The position numbers and the translations under genes were made by a program. Under the pieces are notes generated by a model. It had not been told where the DNA came from. It saw only the letters and a list, made by a program, of their open reading frames with translations, and made no database searches. Shown piece by piece: positions 34,783 through 44,422 of a DNA stretch of 64,000 bases (positions are counted from its first letter, which is position 1; each line of letters opens with the position of its first letter). This stretch comes from Provencibacterium sp. (GTDB lineage: Bacteria; Bacillota; Clostridia; Oscillospirales; Ruminococcaceae), in assembly GCA_022792175.1 (NCBI GenBank), contig JAAWAN010000021.1, positions 1 through 64,000 on the forward strand. Direction: 5' to 3'.

Positions 34783-35625
34783 ATGAAAGAGCTCCCCGTT
34801 TCCCGCGTTACCGAGGCGGTCCGCGCGCTCTGCAGTGAGGCCAACCGGCTGCTGCCGCCCGATGTGGAGGCCTGCATCCGCCGCCGCAGCGAGCAGGAGA
34901 GCTGGCCCGCCGCCCGCGATACGCTGGAAAATATCCTCCGGAATATTCAGCTTTCCCGCGAAAGCGGCCTTCCCCTCTGTCAGGATACCGGCATGGCCTG
35001 CGTCTTTCTCGAGGTTGGCCAGGAGGTTCATTTTACCGGCGGCGGGCTTTATGAGGCCATCCATGAGGGGGTGCGCCAGGGCTACCGCGAGGGGCTGCTG
35101 CGCGCCTCGGTCGTGCGCGACCCGCTGCGCCGGGAGAATACCCGCGACAACACCCCCGCCGTTATCGACTGCCGGATAGTCCCCGGCGACCGGGTAAAAA
35201 TCACCCTCGCCCCCAAGGGCTTCGGCTCGGAAAACATGAGCCGGCTGCAGATGCTGAAACCCTCGGACGGGCTGGAGGGGGTCAAGCGCTTCGTTCTCGA
35301 AACGGTGCGCCTGGCCGGGCCCAACCCCTGTCCGCCGGTCGTTGTCGGCGTAGGGCTCGGCGGCACCTTCGACCGGGTCGCGCTGCTCGCCAAAAAAGCC
35401 CTGCTGCGCCCGCTCGATTCGCCGAACCCCGACCCCTTTTATGGCGCTCTCGAGGAGGAGCTCTGCGCGCTCATCAATGAAACCGGCATCGGCCCGCAGG
35501 GCTTCGGCGGGCGCACTACCGCTTTGGGGGTGCGCATTGAGGCCTTCCCCACCCATATTGCGGGCCTGCCTGCCGCCGTCAACATCAACTGCCATGTCAC
35601 GCGCCACGCCTGCACCGAGCTTTAA
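34783..35625 (+). CDS. fumA: class I fumarate hydratase alpha subunit
   Basis: 280 aa. Corresponds to the N-terminal part of iron-sulfur class I fumarases or the TtdA subunit. Cys residues in GLPLCQDTGMACVF (near 62) and AGPNPCPP (near 180), plus a third Cys in NINCHVTRHAC, fit 4Fe-4S binding; MSRLQMLKPSDG is a family block. Starts directly at the base after the malic enzyme stop. An L-tartrate dehydratase cannot be excluded, but the malic enzyme neighbour favours fumarase. It works with the beta subunit that follows. Confidence 0.88.
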   Translation: MKELPVSRVTEAVRALCSEANRLLPPDVEACIRRRSEQESWPAARDTLENILRNIQLSRESGLPLCQDTGMACVFLEVGQEVHFTGGGLYEAIHEGVRQGYREGLLRASVVRDPLRRENTRDNTPAVIDCRIVPGDRVKITLAPKGFGSENMSRLQMLKPSDGLEGVKRFVLETVRLAGPNPCPPVVVGVGLGGTFDRVALLAKKALLRPLDSPNPDPFYGALEEELCALINETGIGPQGFGGRTTALGVRIEAFPTHIAGLPAAVNINCHVTRHACTEL

Positions 35626-35678
35626 TGCCAGCCCAAAAAGCGGGGCCCGCGCTTCAGGAAAGGACGGTTCAGAAAAAG

Positions 35679-36242
35679 ATGGAAAAAAGAATGCTCAACG
35701 CTCCCTTCGGCGAAGAGCAGGTGCGCTCGCTTCATGCGGGCGAAAGCATTCTGCTCAGCGGCACGGTCTATACCGCGCGCGATGCGGCGCACAAGCGCCT
35801 GTGCGAGCTGCTCGATGCGGGAGAGCCGCTCCCGCTGCCGCTCAGAGACAGCGTTATTTACTATGTCGGCCCGACGCCCGCCAGAGAGGGGGAGCCGATC
35901 GGCTCGGCGGGGCCCACCACCTCCTCGCGCATGGATGCCTATGCCCCCCGCCTCATCCGTCTGGGGCTGCGGGGAATGATTGGAAAGGGGCTGCGCTCCC
36001 CGGAGGTTATAGAGGCGATGCGGGAATGCGGCGCCGTTTATTTCGGCGCCATCGGCGGGGCGGGTGCGCTTCTCGCCCGCTCGATTATCGAGAACCGTCC
36101 GGTCGCCTATGAGGACCTGGGCAGCGAGGCCATCCACCGGCTGACGGTGCGCGACATGCCGCTGACCGTCGTTATCGATGCCGCCGGCAACAACCTCTAT
36201 GAGTCCGGCCCGCAGGCCTATCGGAAAAGCCTGCAGAAATAA
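35679..36242 (+). CDS. fumB: class I fumarate hydratase beta subunit
   Basis: 187 aa, the usual length of the C-terminal-type beta subunit. Family blocks are GTVYTARDAAHKRL (near residue 30), GPTTSSRMD (near 80), MIGKGLRSPEVIEAM (near 97) and FGAIGGAGALLA. The start at 35679 fits the family length; an ATG at 35625 overlapping the alpha stop is an alternative that would add 18 residues. Name fumB here denotes the beta subunit, not the second E. coli isozyme. Confidence 0.85.
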   Translation: MEKRMLNAPFGEEQVRSLHAGESILLSGTVYTARDAAHKRLCELLDAGEPLPLPLRDSVIYYVGPTPAREGEPIGSAGPTTSSRMDAYAPRLIRLGLRGMIGKGLRSPEVIEAMRECGAVYFGAIGGAGALLARSIIENRPVAYEDLGSEAIHRLTVRDMPLTVVIDAAGNNLYESGPQAYRKSLQK

Positions 36243-36401
36243 AGGCGCGCTTTGAAAAAACCGCCGGTATGCGGCCGCTTTGGATGGCCCGCCGTCCGGG
36301 CAAAAAGGTGCTGCCCGGTTCTGAGAAAATCAATCAAAAAATTTTTCAAAGAAGGCTTTAGTTTTCAGGAAGCCGAACGAGTCAATAGTATGAAAGCAAA
36401 A

Positions 36402-36445
36402 GAGCCAGTTGAAGAAAACTATGTTTTTTCAACTGGCTCTTTTTT
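36402..36445 (+). terminator. terminator of malic enzyme-fumarase operon
   Basis: Perfect 12-bp stem GAGCCAGTTGAA / TTCAACTGGCTC followed by TTTTTT. Confidence 0.88.
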
Positions 36446-36544
36446 GTCTGAATCCGCCATTGAAGAATAAAATTTATAAAAGTTATCCTTATTCAAAGAA
36501 TTTTATCTCAAAAACACACCGGAAAACCTTGCGAGTAAATCTAT

Positions 36545-37101
36545 GATATGCTCAACCGCATGGTCGAGCTGGCCGGCAGGTCCGCCAACGGCACGATGTC
36601 CCCGATTGATAAGCAGGCCCTGCAGGACGAGGTCAACCAGCTGTGTGATGAAATCGACCGCATTGCCGAGAGCAGCGACTTCAATAAAATCAATCTGCTG
36701 GACGCTAGTCTGAACATTACCCTGCAGATTGGCGATACCTCCGGCCAGGTACTCCCGGTTACGCTTGCCGAGGCAACGGTTGATACTATTCTGACGGGAA
36801 TTCCTGACATTACTGGAGATGATGCTTCCAACAGGATTGATACTATCCGGGACGCCATCAACACCATCTCTCCACCAAGAGGGGTTACCTCGGCGCGCTG
36901 CAGAACCGCCTTGAGCACACGGTCAACAACCTCGATGCCACCACCGAGAACATGAAAGCCGCCAACAGCCGTATCCGCGATACCGATATGGCCAAGATGA
37001 TGATGGAGTACACCCAGACCAACGTTATCACCCAGGCGGCGCAGGCGATGCTCGCGCAGGCCAACCAGCAGCCGCAGGGCGTTCTCCAGCTGCTCCAGTA
37101 A
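36545..37101 (+). pseudogene. flagellin pseudogene
   Basis: The first about 75 codons of flagellin are missing. Coding sequence begins with DMLNRMVELAGRSANG and runs through DRIAESSDFNKINLLD, the conserved D1 helix and spike, to about 36866, where two extra bases shift the frame. The C-terminal domain continues in the new frame (KRGYLGALQNRLEHTVNNLD... to QAMLAQANQQPQGVLQLLQ, stop at 37099). No start codon or ribosome-binding site is present. Native high GC indicates an old resident gene that decayed, which suggests loss or replacement of this flagellin. Confidence 0.88.
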
Positions 37102-37126
37102 GTTTTCCTTTTTGCCAAAACGAACA

Positions 37127-37193
37127 AACCCGGCGCTTTCGAAAGCCCTCTTTGACAGGGCCCGCTCGAAAGCGCCGGGTTCCTTATTTTTTT
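37127..37193 (+). terminator. terminator after flagellin
   Basis: Long stem AACCCGGCGCTTTCGA paired with TCGAAAGCGCCGGGTT, then CCTTATTTTTTT. It has outlived the gene it served. Confidence 0.85.
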
Positions 37194-37208
37194 AAAGCGC
37201 CGCTTTTT

Positions 37209-38129
37209 TCAGAAGGAGAGCTGCTCGGGCGCCTGCGGCTGCGCCCACCGCTCGGTGATGATGGCCTCCTGCGGAACCGGACCCTCGAGCAGCGGGCAGG
37301 CCGGGTCATGCGCGGCATGCCGACAGCGGGCGCGCGAAAGCGAGCGGGTGCCATAGCAGTAGGTGCAGCCATAAAGGCAGGTGTCGTAGGCCCCGATATC
37401 AATGCTCGGCGCGCAGCCGCAGGCCGGGCGCTGCCCGGCATCCTTTTTCATTTCCGGCGGCCTGCCGCAGAGCCGACCGATTTTTTCCGGATCGATACAG
37501 GCGGCATGGCCGATGCCATATTCACGAAGGTCCAGCTTCTCCGCGCAGGTAACAAGCGGCAGCCGGTATTCCCGGGCAATCGCCGCAAAGCCCGCCGCAA
37601 GCTCTTTCATCTGCTCCTCCCCGGGCGGCAGAAAACGGCTGCCCAGGTGGCGGTAGCTGTCAAAAAAGCTGAAAATGCAGCGGGTGGTATAGGGCGCCAG
37701 CTGCCGGCAAAGGCGGGAAAACTGCTCGAGATGAAAGCGGATATCCCGCTCCCCCGACAGAATGACCGGGTCATAGCGCCAGTCCACCCGCTCGGGGGAA
37801 AGCCGGTCGCTCAGCCGCCGAAAGCAGTCTATCCTCTTTGCGGTATCGGGCAGCCCCGGCTCCCAGTCCGGGCCGTAGCCGGTCAGCGTAAAACTGAAAT
37901 AGTAGCGGTAAAAAAGGCGATCCAGCTCAGGCAGAAGAGGAAGAAAGGGCTGCGGGTTCTTCGTCCAGAGCACCAGCGCCTCCACCGTCTGCGGTGAGAA
38001 GTGCAGGCGGGTCAGCCTTTTGGGTGAAAAGGGGTTGGAAAAAAGCACCTCCCCTTCCTTTAACCGCAGCAGCAGCCACTCGCCATAAAAGCCGGGAATA
38101 TCGGTGCGCCGGCTCGCGCTGATAACCAT
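37209..38129 (-). CDS. DUF1848 family protein
   Basis: 306 aa, beginning MVISASRRTDIPGFYGEW, the family opening. LWTKNP near 54 and the Cys-rich C-terminal block CGCAPSIDIGAYDTCLYGC then TYC (about 243-265) are characteristic; the latter resembles an iron-sulfur or radical-SAM-like cluster site. The family is widespread and has no firmly assigned reaction known to me. It starts 10 bp after the transglutaminase-like gene and probably shares its mRNA. Confidence 0.85.
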   Translation of the reverse strand: MVISASRRTDIPGFYGEWLLLRLKEGEVLFSNPFSPKRLTRLHFSPQTVEALVLWTKNPQPFLPLLPELDRLFYRYYFSFTLTGYGPDWEPGLPDTAKRIDCFRRLSDRLSPERVDWRYDPVILSGERDIRFHLEQFSRLCRQLAPYTTRCIFSFFDSYRHLGSRFLPPGEEQMKELAAGFAAIAREYRLPLVTCAEKLDLREYGIGHAACIDPEKIGRLCGRPPEMKKDAGQRPACGCAPSIDIGAYDTCLYGCTYCYGTRSLSRARCRHAAHDPACPLLEGPVPQEAIITERWAQPQAPEQLSF

Positions 38130-38139
38130 CGCCGCCGGG

Positions 38140-39348
38140 TCAGCGGATGCGGAAGCTGACGGTAATCTTACAGTCCTCCGTCACCTTGAAATAGATTTCG
38201 CTGCGCTGCTTTTCGGTAATCTCCCGGTCCCCCATCTCTACGCGGATCTCTTCGAGCTCATATCCATCCTTCGGAAGCGCCCGGACCGAAACGATGGTGC
38301 CGCTCTCAATAAGCTGCCCGTTATCCACCGGCCCGATGCTGCCGCCGAAGCTCACCTCATAGCTGCCGCCATGGGAAGCGCTGTAGCGCACCCGGCAGCT
38401 GCGCGGCTGCGCCGAAGAGTCCCCCGTTCCCCCGGAGGAGGAAGAGGAAGCGCCCGGCTGGTAGTCCTGCTCGGAAAGGGACGGGTCGGTGAAATTCGAA
38501 TTAAAGCCCTGCAAAAATCCCCCGCCGGGCTTATGGTCGGAAACCGTGGCAGAACCTTTGAGAAAATAGTCCCGCGTCGGGCTGCCGCCCACCGGGTCAT
38601 CAAAGGTGGCATCCAGCAGATAGTAAGCGCCATCCAGCTGAACATAGTTCCACATGTGCGCCTCTCCGCCCGCATTGCCTCCGACCAGCACGCAGGGGAT
38701 ACCCATCCGGTCGCACAGAAGCTTCATCGCCTTTGAATAGCCCTCACAGACCGCCGAGCCGTTCACCAGCGCGCCGTAGGCCTCGTAGGCATCCGGATTC
38801 TGCGCGGGGCTCGACTTCGCCTGCATATCATAGGCGCAATTTTCTGTCAGCGCATCATGAATAAAGCAGAGGCGCTCATAGTCCGAGCCGGTGGCCTGCG
38901 CCAGCAGGGAGGAAACGGCCGCCTCCAGCTGCTGCTGCTTTTGACCGATGTTGCCGGAATCATTAAACTTTGTTGTGAGCTGAATACTCGTCAGCGTGCA
39001 GCCATCCGCTAAAACAGCCATCTGCGGCGAAACGGAAATTCCCCCGTTTTTGCTCACCCAGAAAATTTCCGGATGGTCGCGGTAAAAGGCCTCATAAGCG
39101 CGGAAGGTTGCCGACTGCATCTGCGTCTGCGCCTGCTTCTCATCCTCATAGCGAACGGCCGGCTCAAAGGTGCAGGTGAAGCTCTCCTCCCGGTTCTCCA
39201 GATTTTCCAAAAGGCTGTCATAAATCTGTTTTTCGACCCCTTCCAGCTGGTCGCGGTAGCGTCCCTCGGCGGCGAAAGCCCCAACCGCCAGCAGCGTAAA
39301 CAGAAGAAGCCCTGCAAAAAAGGCGCCTATCCTTCTCAATCTGCTCAT
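38140..39348 (-). CDS. exported transglutaminase-like protein
   Basis: 402 aa. Signal peptide or anchor at residues 1-27 (basic start, long hydrophobic core, AFA site). The transglutaminase-like core has Cys201 in GSAVCEGYSKA, His231 in EAHMWNYV and Asp246 in YYLLDATFDDP, a complete triad. A Ser-rich linker near 300 leads to an 80-residue beta-rich domain. Clostridial homologues are cell-surface proteins possibly acting on wall peptides or surface proteins. ATG at 39348 is preferred for the signal peptide; an ATG at 39390 is possible. Confidence 0.8.
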   Translation of the reverse strand: MSRLRRIGAFFAGLLLFTLLAVGAFAAEGRYRDQLEGVEKQIYDSLLENLENREESFTCTFEPAVRYEDEKQAQTQMQSATFRAYEAFYRDHPEIFWVSKNGGISVSPQMAVLADGCTLTSIQLTTKFNDSGNIGQKQQQLEAAVSSLLAQATGSDYERLCFIHDALTENCAYDMQAKSSPAQNPDAYEAYGALVNGSAVCEGYSKAMKLLCDRMGIPCVLVGGNAGGEAHMWNYVQLDGAYYLLDATFDDPVGGSPTRDYFLKGSATVSDHKPGGGFLQGFNSNFTDPSLSEQDYQPGASSSSSGGTGDSSAQPRSCRVRYSASHGGSYEVSFGGSIGPVDNGQLIESGTIVSVRALPKDGYELEEIRVEMGDREITEKQRSEIYFKVTEDCKITVSFRIR

Positions 39349-39444
39349 TCCTTCCGGATTTGGTTTGCTTTTTTTAAGCTGCAGCCTCATTATACCCTGA
39401 GAGCGCAGAAAAAAGAAACCGGTATTTTATGAATATTGCGCCGC

Positions 39445-40587
39445 TCAGTCCCCGGCCTCCACCAGCTGTCCGTTTTCATTAAAGCGCAGCCGTGTCACGT
39501 TTGATCGGGTATAGCGGATGATTTCGCCGAGGTGCTTTTTCTCCTCCTCGGAGAAGAAAATATAGGAGTCCCCTTCCCTGCGGGCGCGCCCCGTCCGGCC
39601 GATGCGGTGCAGGTAGTATTCATTTTCAAGGGGCACCTCATAGTTAAAGACAGCGTCCACATCGCTGACATCAATCCCGCGCGCCGCCACATCGGTCGAG
39701 ACCAGAACGGCTATTTTTCCCGCCTTGAAGGCAGCCATCATCTGGTTGCGCTCCTGCTGGCGCATATCCCCATGCAGGCACTCGGCATCAAACCCCCGCT
39801 CGCGCAGCTGCTCGGAGAGGCGCGCGGTGGTGTATTTGGTATTGCAGAAGATGATGGCCCGCCGGTAGTCCTTTATGCGCAGAATGGCCGAGAGGTCCTC
39901 CAGCTTGCGGCTGCCGGTGGAAAGCATGCTGAACTGGGTAATCTTCGGCTCGCTCTCTTCCACCGGCTTTACAGTGATTTCCACCTCATCGCGCTGGTAA
40001 AGCCAGCTAATATCCATCACCTCGCGGGAGATGGTGGCGGAAAACATCACCATCTGCCGCCGGTTTTTCAGCCCGTCCAGAATCCTGCGGACATCCTTCA
40101 TGAAGCCCATATCAAGCATCTCATCCGCCTCGTCGAGAACGGCCAACGTCACCCCGTCGAGCCGCAGCGTCCGGCGGTTCAAGTGATCGAGCAGCCTTCC
40201 CGGCGTTGCCACCACCACCTGGGGATGCCGCCGCAGAGCGGTAATCTGCCTGGCGATGGGCTGCCCGCCATAGAGCGAGACCACCTGCAGCCCCTCCTTA
40301 AACTTTGCCAGCCGGCGCAGGTCATCGGTAATCTGGGTGCAGAGCTCGCGCGTCGGGCAGAGGACCAGCCCCTGCACAAAGCTCTTTTTCGGGTCTGTCC
40401 CCTCAATCAGGGGGATGCCGAAGGCGCAGGTTTTTCCCGTTCCGGTGGGCGCCTTGGCGATAATATCCTTTCCCTGCAGCATGACCGGAATTGCCTTCTC
40501 CTGTATCTCGGTCATCTCGGTAAAGCCCATCTGCTCGATGGCCCGGTGCAGTTCGGGCGAAAGAGCCAATGTTTGATAGTCTGCCAT
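39445..40587 (-). CDS. DEAD-box RNA helicase (CshA/DeaD-like, short)
   Basis: 380 aa. Q motif in FTEMTEIQEKAIP, motif I APTGTGKT (near 45-52), motif II DEAD (near 153), motif III SAT and motif VI HRIGRTGRA near 330. It ends soon after the helicase C domain, so the RNA-binding tail seen in CshA and DeaD is missing. Likely role in ribosome assembly or mRNA turnover. GGAAAGG precedes the start. A long 5' leader from the promoter at 40928 suggests post-transcriptional control. Confidence 0.9.
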   Translation of the reverse strand: MADYQTLALSPELHRAIEQMGFTEMTEIQEKAIPVMLQGKDIIAKAPTGTGKTCAFGIPLIEGTDPKKSFVQGLVLCPTRELCTQITDDLRRLAKFKEGLQVVSLYGGQPIARQITALRRHPQVVVATPGRLLDHLNRRTLRLDGVTLAVLDEADEMLDMGFMKDVRRILDGLKNRRQMVMFSATISREVMDISWLYQRDEVEITVKPVEESEPKITQFSMLSTGSRKLEDLSAILRIKDYRRAIIFCNTKYTTARLSEQLRERGFDAECLHGDMRQQERNQMMAAFKAGKIAVLVSTDVAARGIDVSDVDAVFNYEVPLENEYYLHRIGRTGRARREGDSYIFFSEEEKKHLGEIIRYTRSNVTRLRFNENGQLVEAGD

Positions 40588-40927
40588 TCTTTTTCCTTTC
40601 CCGTTCTCCGGCAGGCCATCTGCCTGCCCTCAAAAGTATGCCTTTTTGCCGTGATGATTAAGAGGTGCAAAACGCCGCAGGGCCCCAAAGACTGCGCTCT
40701 GGGAAGACCTGTGGCTTTTTCTGGTGCATATGCGCGCGCTGCCGAAATATGCCGGTTCTCAGCCCTTCACTTTCTCCGGACAGCGGGAAGCTGTCACCCG
40801 GAGAAAGGCGCGGGCCGAAGAGCGGCGAGACCATTTATTCGGTTAATACCACTATCGCGCAGCCGCAAAGCGGCGCTGCCCGCTCAAAAGCGGACTCAGG
40901 GAAAGCCCTGCCTTCCCATTTGCGCTT
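40588..40927 (-). promoter_or_regulatory. long structured 5' leader of DEAD-box helicase
   Basis: About 335 nt without a credible gene lie between the promoter and the helicase start. A clear hairpin is TTCTCCGG-GTGACAGC/GCTGT-CCGGAGAA near 40778-40811. Long leaders of this kind are common before autoregulated or cold-responsive DEAD-box genes. Confidence 0.45.
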
Positions 40928-40956
40928 ATTATAGCATAACAGCTGCCGGAATGCAA
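40928..40956 (-). promoter_or_regulatory. promoter of DEAD-box helicase
   Basis: Minus strand TTGCAT, 17 bp, TATAAT. Confidence 0.7.
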
Positions 40957-40972
40957 TGAAAGGCCGCGCCAT

Positions 40973-42544
40973 TCAGCCGGACTGCCCCTCTTCACTGCCA
41001 TTCCTCGCCCCCCGCCGGAACCGCAGCGGGGTTACACCGTTTTTCTCCCGGAAAAGGCGGATAAAATAGCTGTAGTTCGGCATTCCCACCCGTTCGCTGA
41101 TTTCGCGCACCGAAAGGCCCGTTTCCCTCAGCAGGCGCTTGGCCGCCTCCAGCCGCTTCTCGTTTACAAAATCCACAAAGCTGCTGCCCGTTTCCGCCTT
41201 GAAAATTTTTGAAAGATAAACGCCGGAAATCCCGATGGCCGAGGCCATCTCTTCCAGCGAAAGCTCCTGCGCATAGTTCTCGCGGATATAGCCGACCGCC
41301 TTTTGCACATGCTCCGAATAACGGCAGGAGGCGGCGCAGGCACAAACCGAATCGAGATAATCGAGCACGCTCGAAGAGATTTCCTGCGGCGGAAGGCTGC
41401 GGCGGAATTTGTTCTGAAAGGCGCTGATGGCCGCCTCATCGCTCTGTCCGCCCCGCGCCGAACGAACCCGCTCGCCTATCCGGATAAAAGAGAGGACCAG
41501 CTGCTGCATCTGCCCGCCGCCGCTATAACACTCCTGTATCGCTTTTTCCGCAATCTGCCGGGCCGCGGTGCGCTCCCCCCGCGTCAGCGCTTCAATGAGC
41601 TGCTGCTCCTGGAAAAGTCCCAGCCCATCCGCCGTTTCAGAATTGCCCTCCATCTGCGAAAAGGGCTGCTGCATGAGCCGGGCATGCGCCCGCAGATAGC
41701 TTTGGCGCACCTGCAGGATACCACCGCTAAACGCCACCGTTTCCATCAGCGTTCCCAGGTTGAGCAGCCGGCGCAGGTTGCCGGCAACGAGCGCCGCATA
41801 TTCCCGCGCCTGCTCATAGATGCGCTGCTGGCTGGCGGCATTTTCAAAATGGAAAAACAGCGCAAATTCCCCGTTTTCCAGCGCGCAGGCCAGCCCGTTA
41901 TCCACCGCACCGCAGACGCTCGTGCAGATGCGCAGAACGCTCTGCAGAACCCGGGAACGTTCCTGCGGCGAATGGCTGTGGTAAAGAATCTGAAAGCCGA
42001 CAATCTGCAGAACGCTCAGCGCATTCTGGCTGCAGAGAAATTCCCGCCGGCGCAGCAGCAGCTCCTGCTCCTGGCTTTCGCAGGGCAGCTCCAGAATGAG
42101 GCTTTTTAAAAACCCCTGTCGGGCGGCGAGGGAGAAGGCCTGCTCCTGCCGGGCAGAGCGGACTTCCTGCTCAAGCTGCCGGCGCGCCTCCTCAATTTTC
42201 TGAACCAGAATCTCCCGAGTCAGCTCGTGCTTGAGCAGATAGTCCACCGCACCGCACTTTAAAATCGGCTTGACAAAGTGAAAGCTGTCGAAATTGCTGA
42301 GGGCGATAATCTTCGCCCTCAGCCCCCGTTCCCGCACCAGCTGCGCCAGCTCAACGCCGTTCATCAGCGGCATATCCACATCGGTAATCAGAATATCCGG
42401 GTCGAGCTCCTCAAGCAGCTGCGCCGCCCGGCGACCATCCATCGCCTGGCCGGCGACCACCGCGGGCAGGCCGGAGCCGTCTATCATCTCCCCCAGCTGG
42501 TTTAAGGTGAGCAGATTGTCATCTGCCAGCAGGATTTTCAGCAT
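40973..42544 (-). CDS. AraC-type response regulator (YesN-like)
   Basis: 523 aa. Receiver domain at residues 1-120 with ADD (8-10), phospho-acceptor Asp in ILITDVDMPLMNG (near 55) and Lys in LLKHELT (near 106); a 270-residue middle region; and an AraC helix-turn-helix pair at the C-terminus (about 415-515, with EMASAIGISGVYLSKIFKAE and VGMPNYSYFIRLFREKNGVT). Activates carbohydrate transporter operons in its family; the divergent ABC operon at 44479 is the likely target. Start at 42544 follows GGGGAGG and overlaps the kinase gene by 26 bp. Confidence 0.9.
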   Translation of the reverse strand: MLKILLADDNLLTLNQLGEMIDGSGLPAVVAGQAMDGRRAAQLLEELDPDILITDVDMPLMNGVELAQLVRERGLRAKIIALSNFDSFHFVKPILKCGAVDYLLKHELTREILVQKIEEARRQLEQEVRSARQEQAFSLAARQGFLKSLILELPCESQEQELLLRRREFLCSQNALSVLQIVGFQILYHSHSPQERSRVLQSVLRICTSVCGAVDNGLACALENGEFALFFHFENAASQQRIYEQAREYAALVAGNLRRLLNLGTLMETVAFSGGILQVRQSYLRAHARLMQQPFSQMEGNSETADGLGLFQEQQLIEALTRGERTAARQIAEKAIQECYSGGGQMQQLVLSFIRIGERVRSARGGQSDEAAISAFQNKFRRSLPPQEISSSVLDYLDSVCACAASCRYSEHVQKAVGYIRENYAQELSLEEMASAIGISGVYLSKIFKAETGSSFVDFVNEKRLEAAKRLLRETGLSVREISERVGMPNYSYFIRLFREKNGVTPLRFRRGARNGSEEGQSG

Positions 42545-44288
42545 GCATATCCTCCCCTTCCGGATAATGGATATCCACCATGCAGCCCTTCCCCGGCGCG
42601 CTGTCAATATGGAAGTAGCAGTCATCCTCATAATGCAGCCGCAGCCGCTCGACCGTATTGCGCACCCCTACGCTGTGAAACGAGCCGGAAATATTCTCCC
42701 GGCCGTTTAAAAGCAGCAGGCGGGTGCGCTCGCTCATCCCCTCGCCGTTGTCGCGCAGGCGGATGCAGATATAGCCGTTTTCCCGGCGGATATCAATTTC
42801 AATCACCGCATCCGCCGCCGGCTGCGAAAAGCCGTGAATCAGCGCGTTTTCCACAAACGGCTGCAGCAGCAGCTTGAGAATCGGCGCCTCCCAGAGCTCC
42901 GGATCGACATTGCACAAAAGCCGCACATTGCAGACCAGATGGTATTTTTTAATCGCCATATAGCTGCGGATATAGTCAATCTCCCGGCGGATGGTGAGCA
43001 GCTCCCCTTCGGTTTTGGAGAGGATGCGCAGCATCTGCCCGAACGCGCCGGAGACCTCGGCGATATTCTCTACCCCCTGCATCTGCGCCAGATAGGTGAT
43101 GGTGTTGAGGGTGTTATAAATCATGTGCGGGTTTATCTGCGACTGCAGGCTCTGAAACTCCAGCCGCCGCTTCAGCCGTTCCTCGCGCTTCAGCGTTTCC
43201 AGCATGGCGACAATGCGCCGCGACATGGCGCATACCCCCTCGGAGAGCTCTCCCAGTTCATCATGCGAGAGCGGGGAAATGCAGATGGGCTGGCGGCCTC
43301 CCCCCTCGGCAAAGTCAGCCACGGCGCTGTTGAGCGCTTTGATTTCCCTGGAAAAACGCGCGGAGAAAAAGCGCAGAAAAGCAGCCGTTTCTATGCCGAT
43401 CACCAGAAAGATGCCCAGCGAGAGCAGGCTGTTCCGCTTCGAATCCCGATAGACGCTGCGCAGCGGAATGAGCGAAAAGGTCTGCAGCGCCTGGTCCGCA
43501 CTGCGCACACAGAGATAGGAAACCCCTTCCACCGCTACCTCGCCGCCGCTGGGCGTATCCTCCAGCGCCAGGAGCAGCTCGGGCGTTACGGGCAGGCTCC
43601 CCGTGCGCGCATAAAAGGGGGAAGAGCTCCCGTCAAAGATATAGATGCTCACCTGCCGGTCGAGCAGTTCAAACATCCGGTCGATTTCGGCGCAGGGGAT
43701 ATCCGCCACCAGAATGGCGGAAACCGGCTCCCCCTGCAGCTTGACCGCCTTGCCGATGGTGACGACCGGCGTCTGCAGGTAGTCGGTGCAGGCGCGTTCA
43801 AACAATGAAGTTTTCCAGCCATCCTCCAGCACCCTTTTCGCCAGCTCCCCCTGCATGCTTTCGCCATGGTTCAGCCCGCCATCCGGACTGTAGACGCCAT
43901 CCTGCGTCAGAATGGTGAAGGCTACCCCCTCCCGCGTGTTGGCCGTCAGGCTGCGCATAATATTCTCAATATCCCTGCCCCGGTAGTACCATTCCAGCGA
44001 AGGGGGCTGCGGCGACTTCTCTAAAAGGCGCAGCAGCGGCTCATAGGTCAGCATGGCGGTCATCGAGCGCTCCAGGCTGGAAAAGATGCCGCTGAGGTTC
44101 TGGTTGACCGTTCCCAGCTTGTCGGTAATATAGAGCGTCTCCTTGTCCGCAATCACCCGGTGCACGCTCCAGCTCAGAAAATAGCCGAACAGCAGAATGG
44201 GCAGCGAGGAGCCTGCCAGGAAAAAAACGGCCAGCTTTATCTGCAGGCTGGAGGCAAAGGCCGTTTTCAGCCTTTGAATGAGCGGCAT
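42519..44288 (-). CDS. sensor histidine kinase (YesM-like)
   Basis: 589 aa. Membrane segment at about 16-38, an extracytoplasmic sensor domain to about 285, second membrane segment near 290-310, HAMP linker, His_kinase domain with the phospho-His in SQINPHMIYNTLN (about 390) and ATPase domain with FVENALIHG and RDNGEGM. Start at 44288 is set by GGGAG at 8 nt. Pairs with the overlapping response regulator; it probably senses an extracellular sugar or the binding protein of the divergent transporter. Confidence 0.9.
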   Translation of the reverse strand: MPLIQRLKTAFASSLQIKLAVFFLAGSSLPILLFGYFLSWSVHRVIADKETLYITDKLGTVNQNLSGIFSSLERSMTAMLTYEPLLRLLEKSPQPPSLEWYYRGRDIENIMRSLTANTREGVAFTILTQDGVYSPDGGLNHGESMQGELAKRVLEDGWKTSLFERACTDYLQTPVVTIGKAVKLQGEPVSAILVADIPCAEIDRMFELLDRQVSIYIFDGSSSPFYARTGSLPVTPELLLALEDTPSGGEVAVEGVSYLCVRSADQALQTFSLIPLRSVYRDSKRNSLLSLGIFLVIGIETAAFLRFFSARFSREIKALNSAVADFAEGGGRQPICISPLSHDELGELSEGVCAMSRRIVAMLETLKREERLKRRLEFQSLQSQINPHMIYNTLNTITYLAQMQGVENIAEVSGAFGQMLRILSKTEGELLTIRREIDYIRSYMAIKKYHLVCNVRLLCNVDPELWEAPILKLLLQPFVENALIHGFSQPAADAVIEIDIRRENGYICIRLRDNGEGMSERTRLLLLNGRENISGSFHSVGVRNTVERLRLHYEDDCYFHIDSAPGKGCMVDIHYPEGEDMHAENPAGR

Positions 44289-44422
44289 CGTTTTCTCTCC
44301 CTTCAAGATTTATCAACCATATCCTACAATATTTTGCCGCAAAATAAAATAGAGTTGTCGAAAATACTAAGAATCAGCTATTTCTGTTTAAGATTTTAAT
44401 ATTTTTATCCGACCGGCGCTTT

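Noticed and set aside
34138-35607. 489-codon antisense frame across malic enzyme and fumarase
   Set aside because: Spans two certain genes on the other strand; GC-rich shadow.
39532-40959. 475-codon plus-strand frame over the DEAD-box gene
   Set aside because: Antisense shadow of a helicase with all motifs intact.
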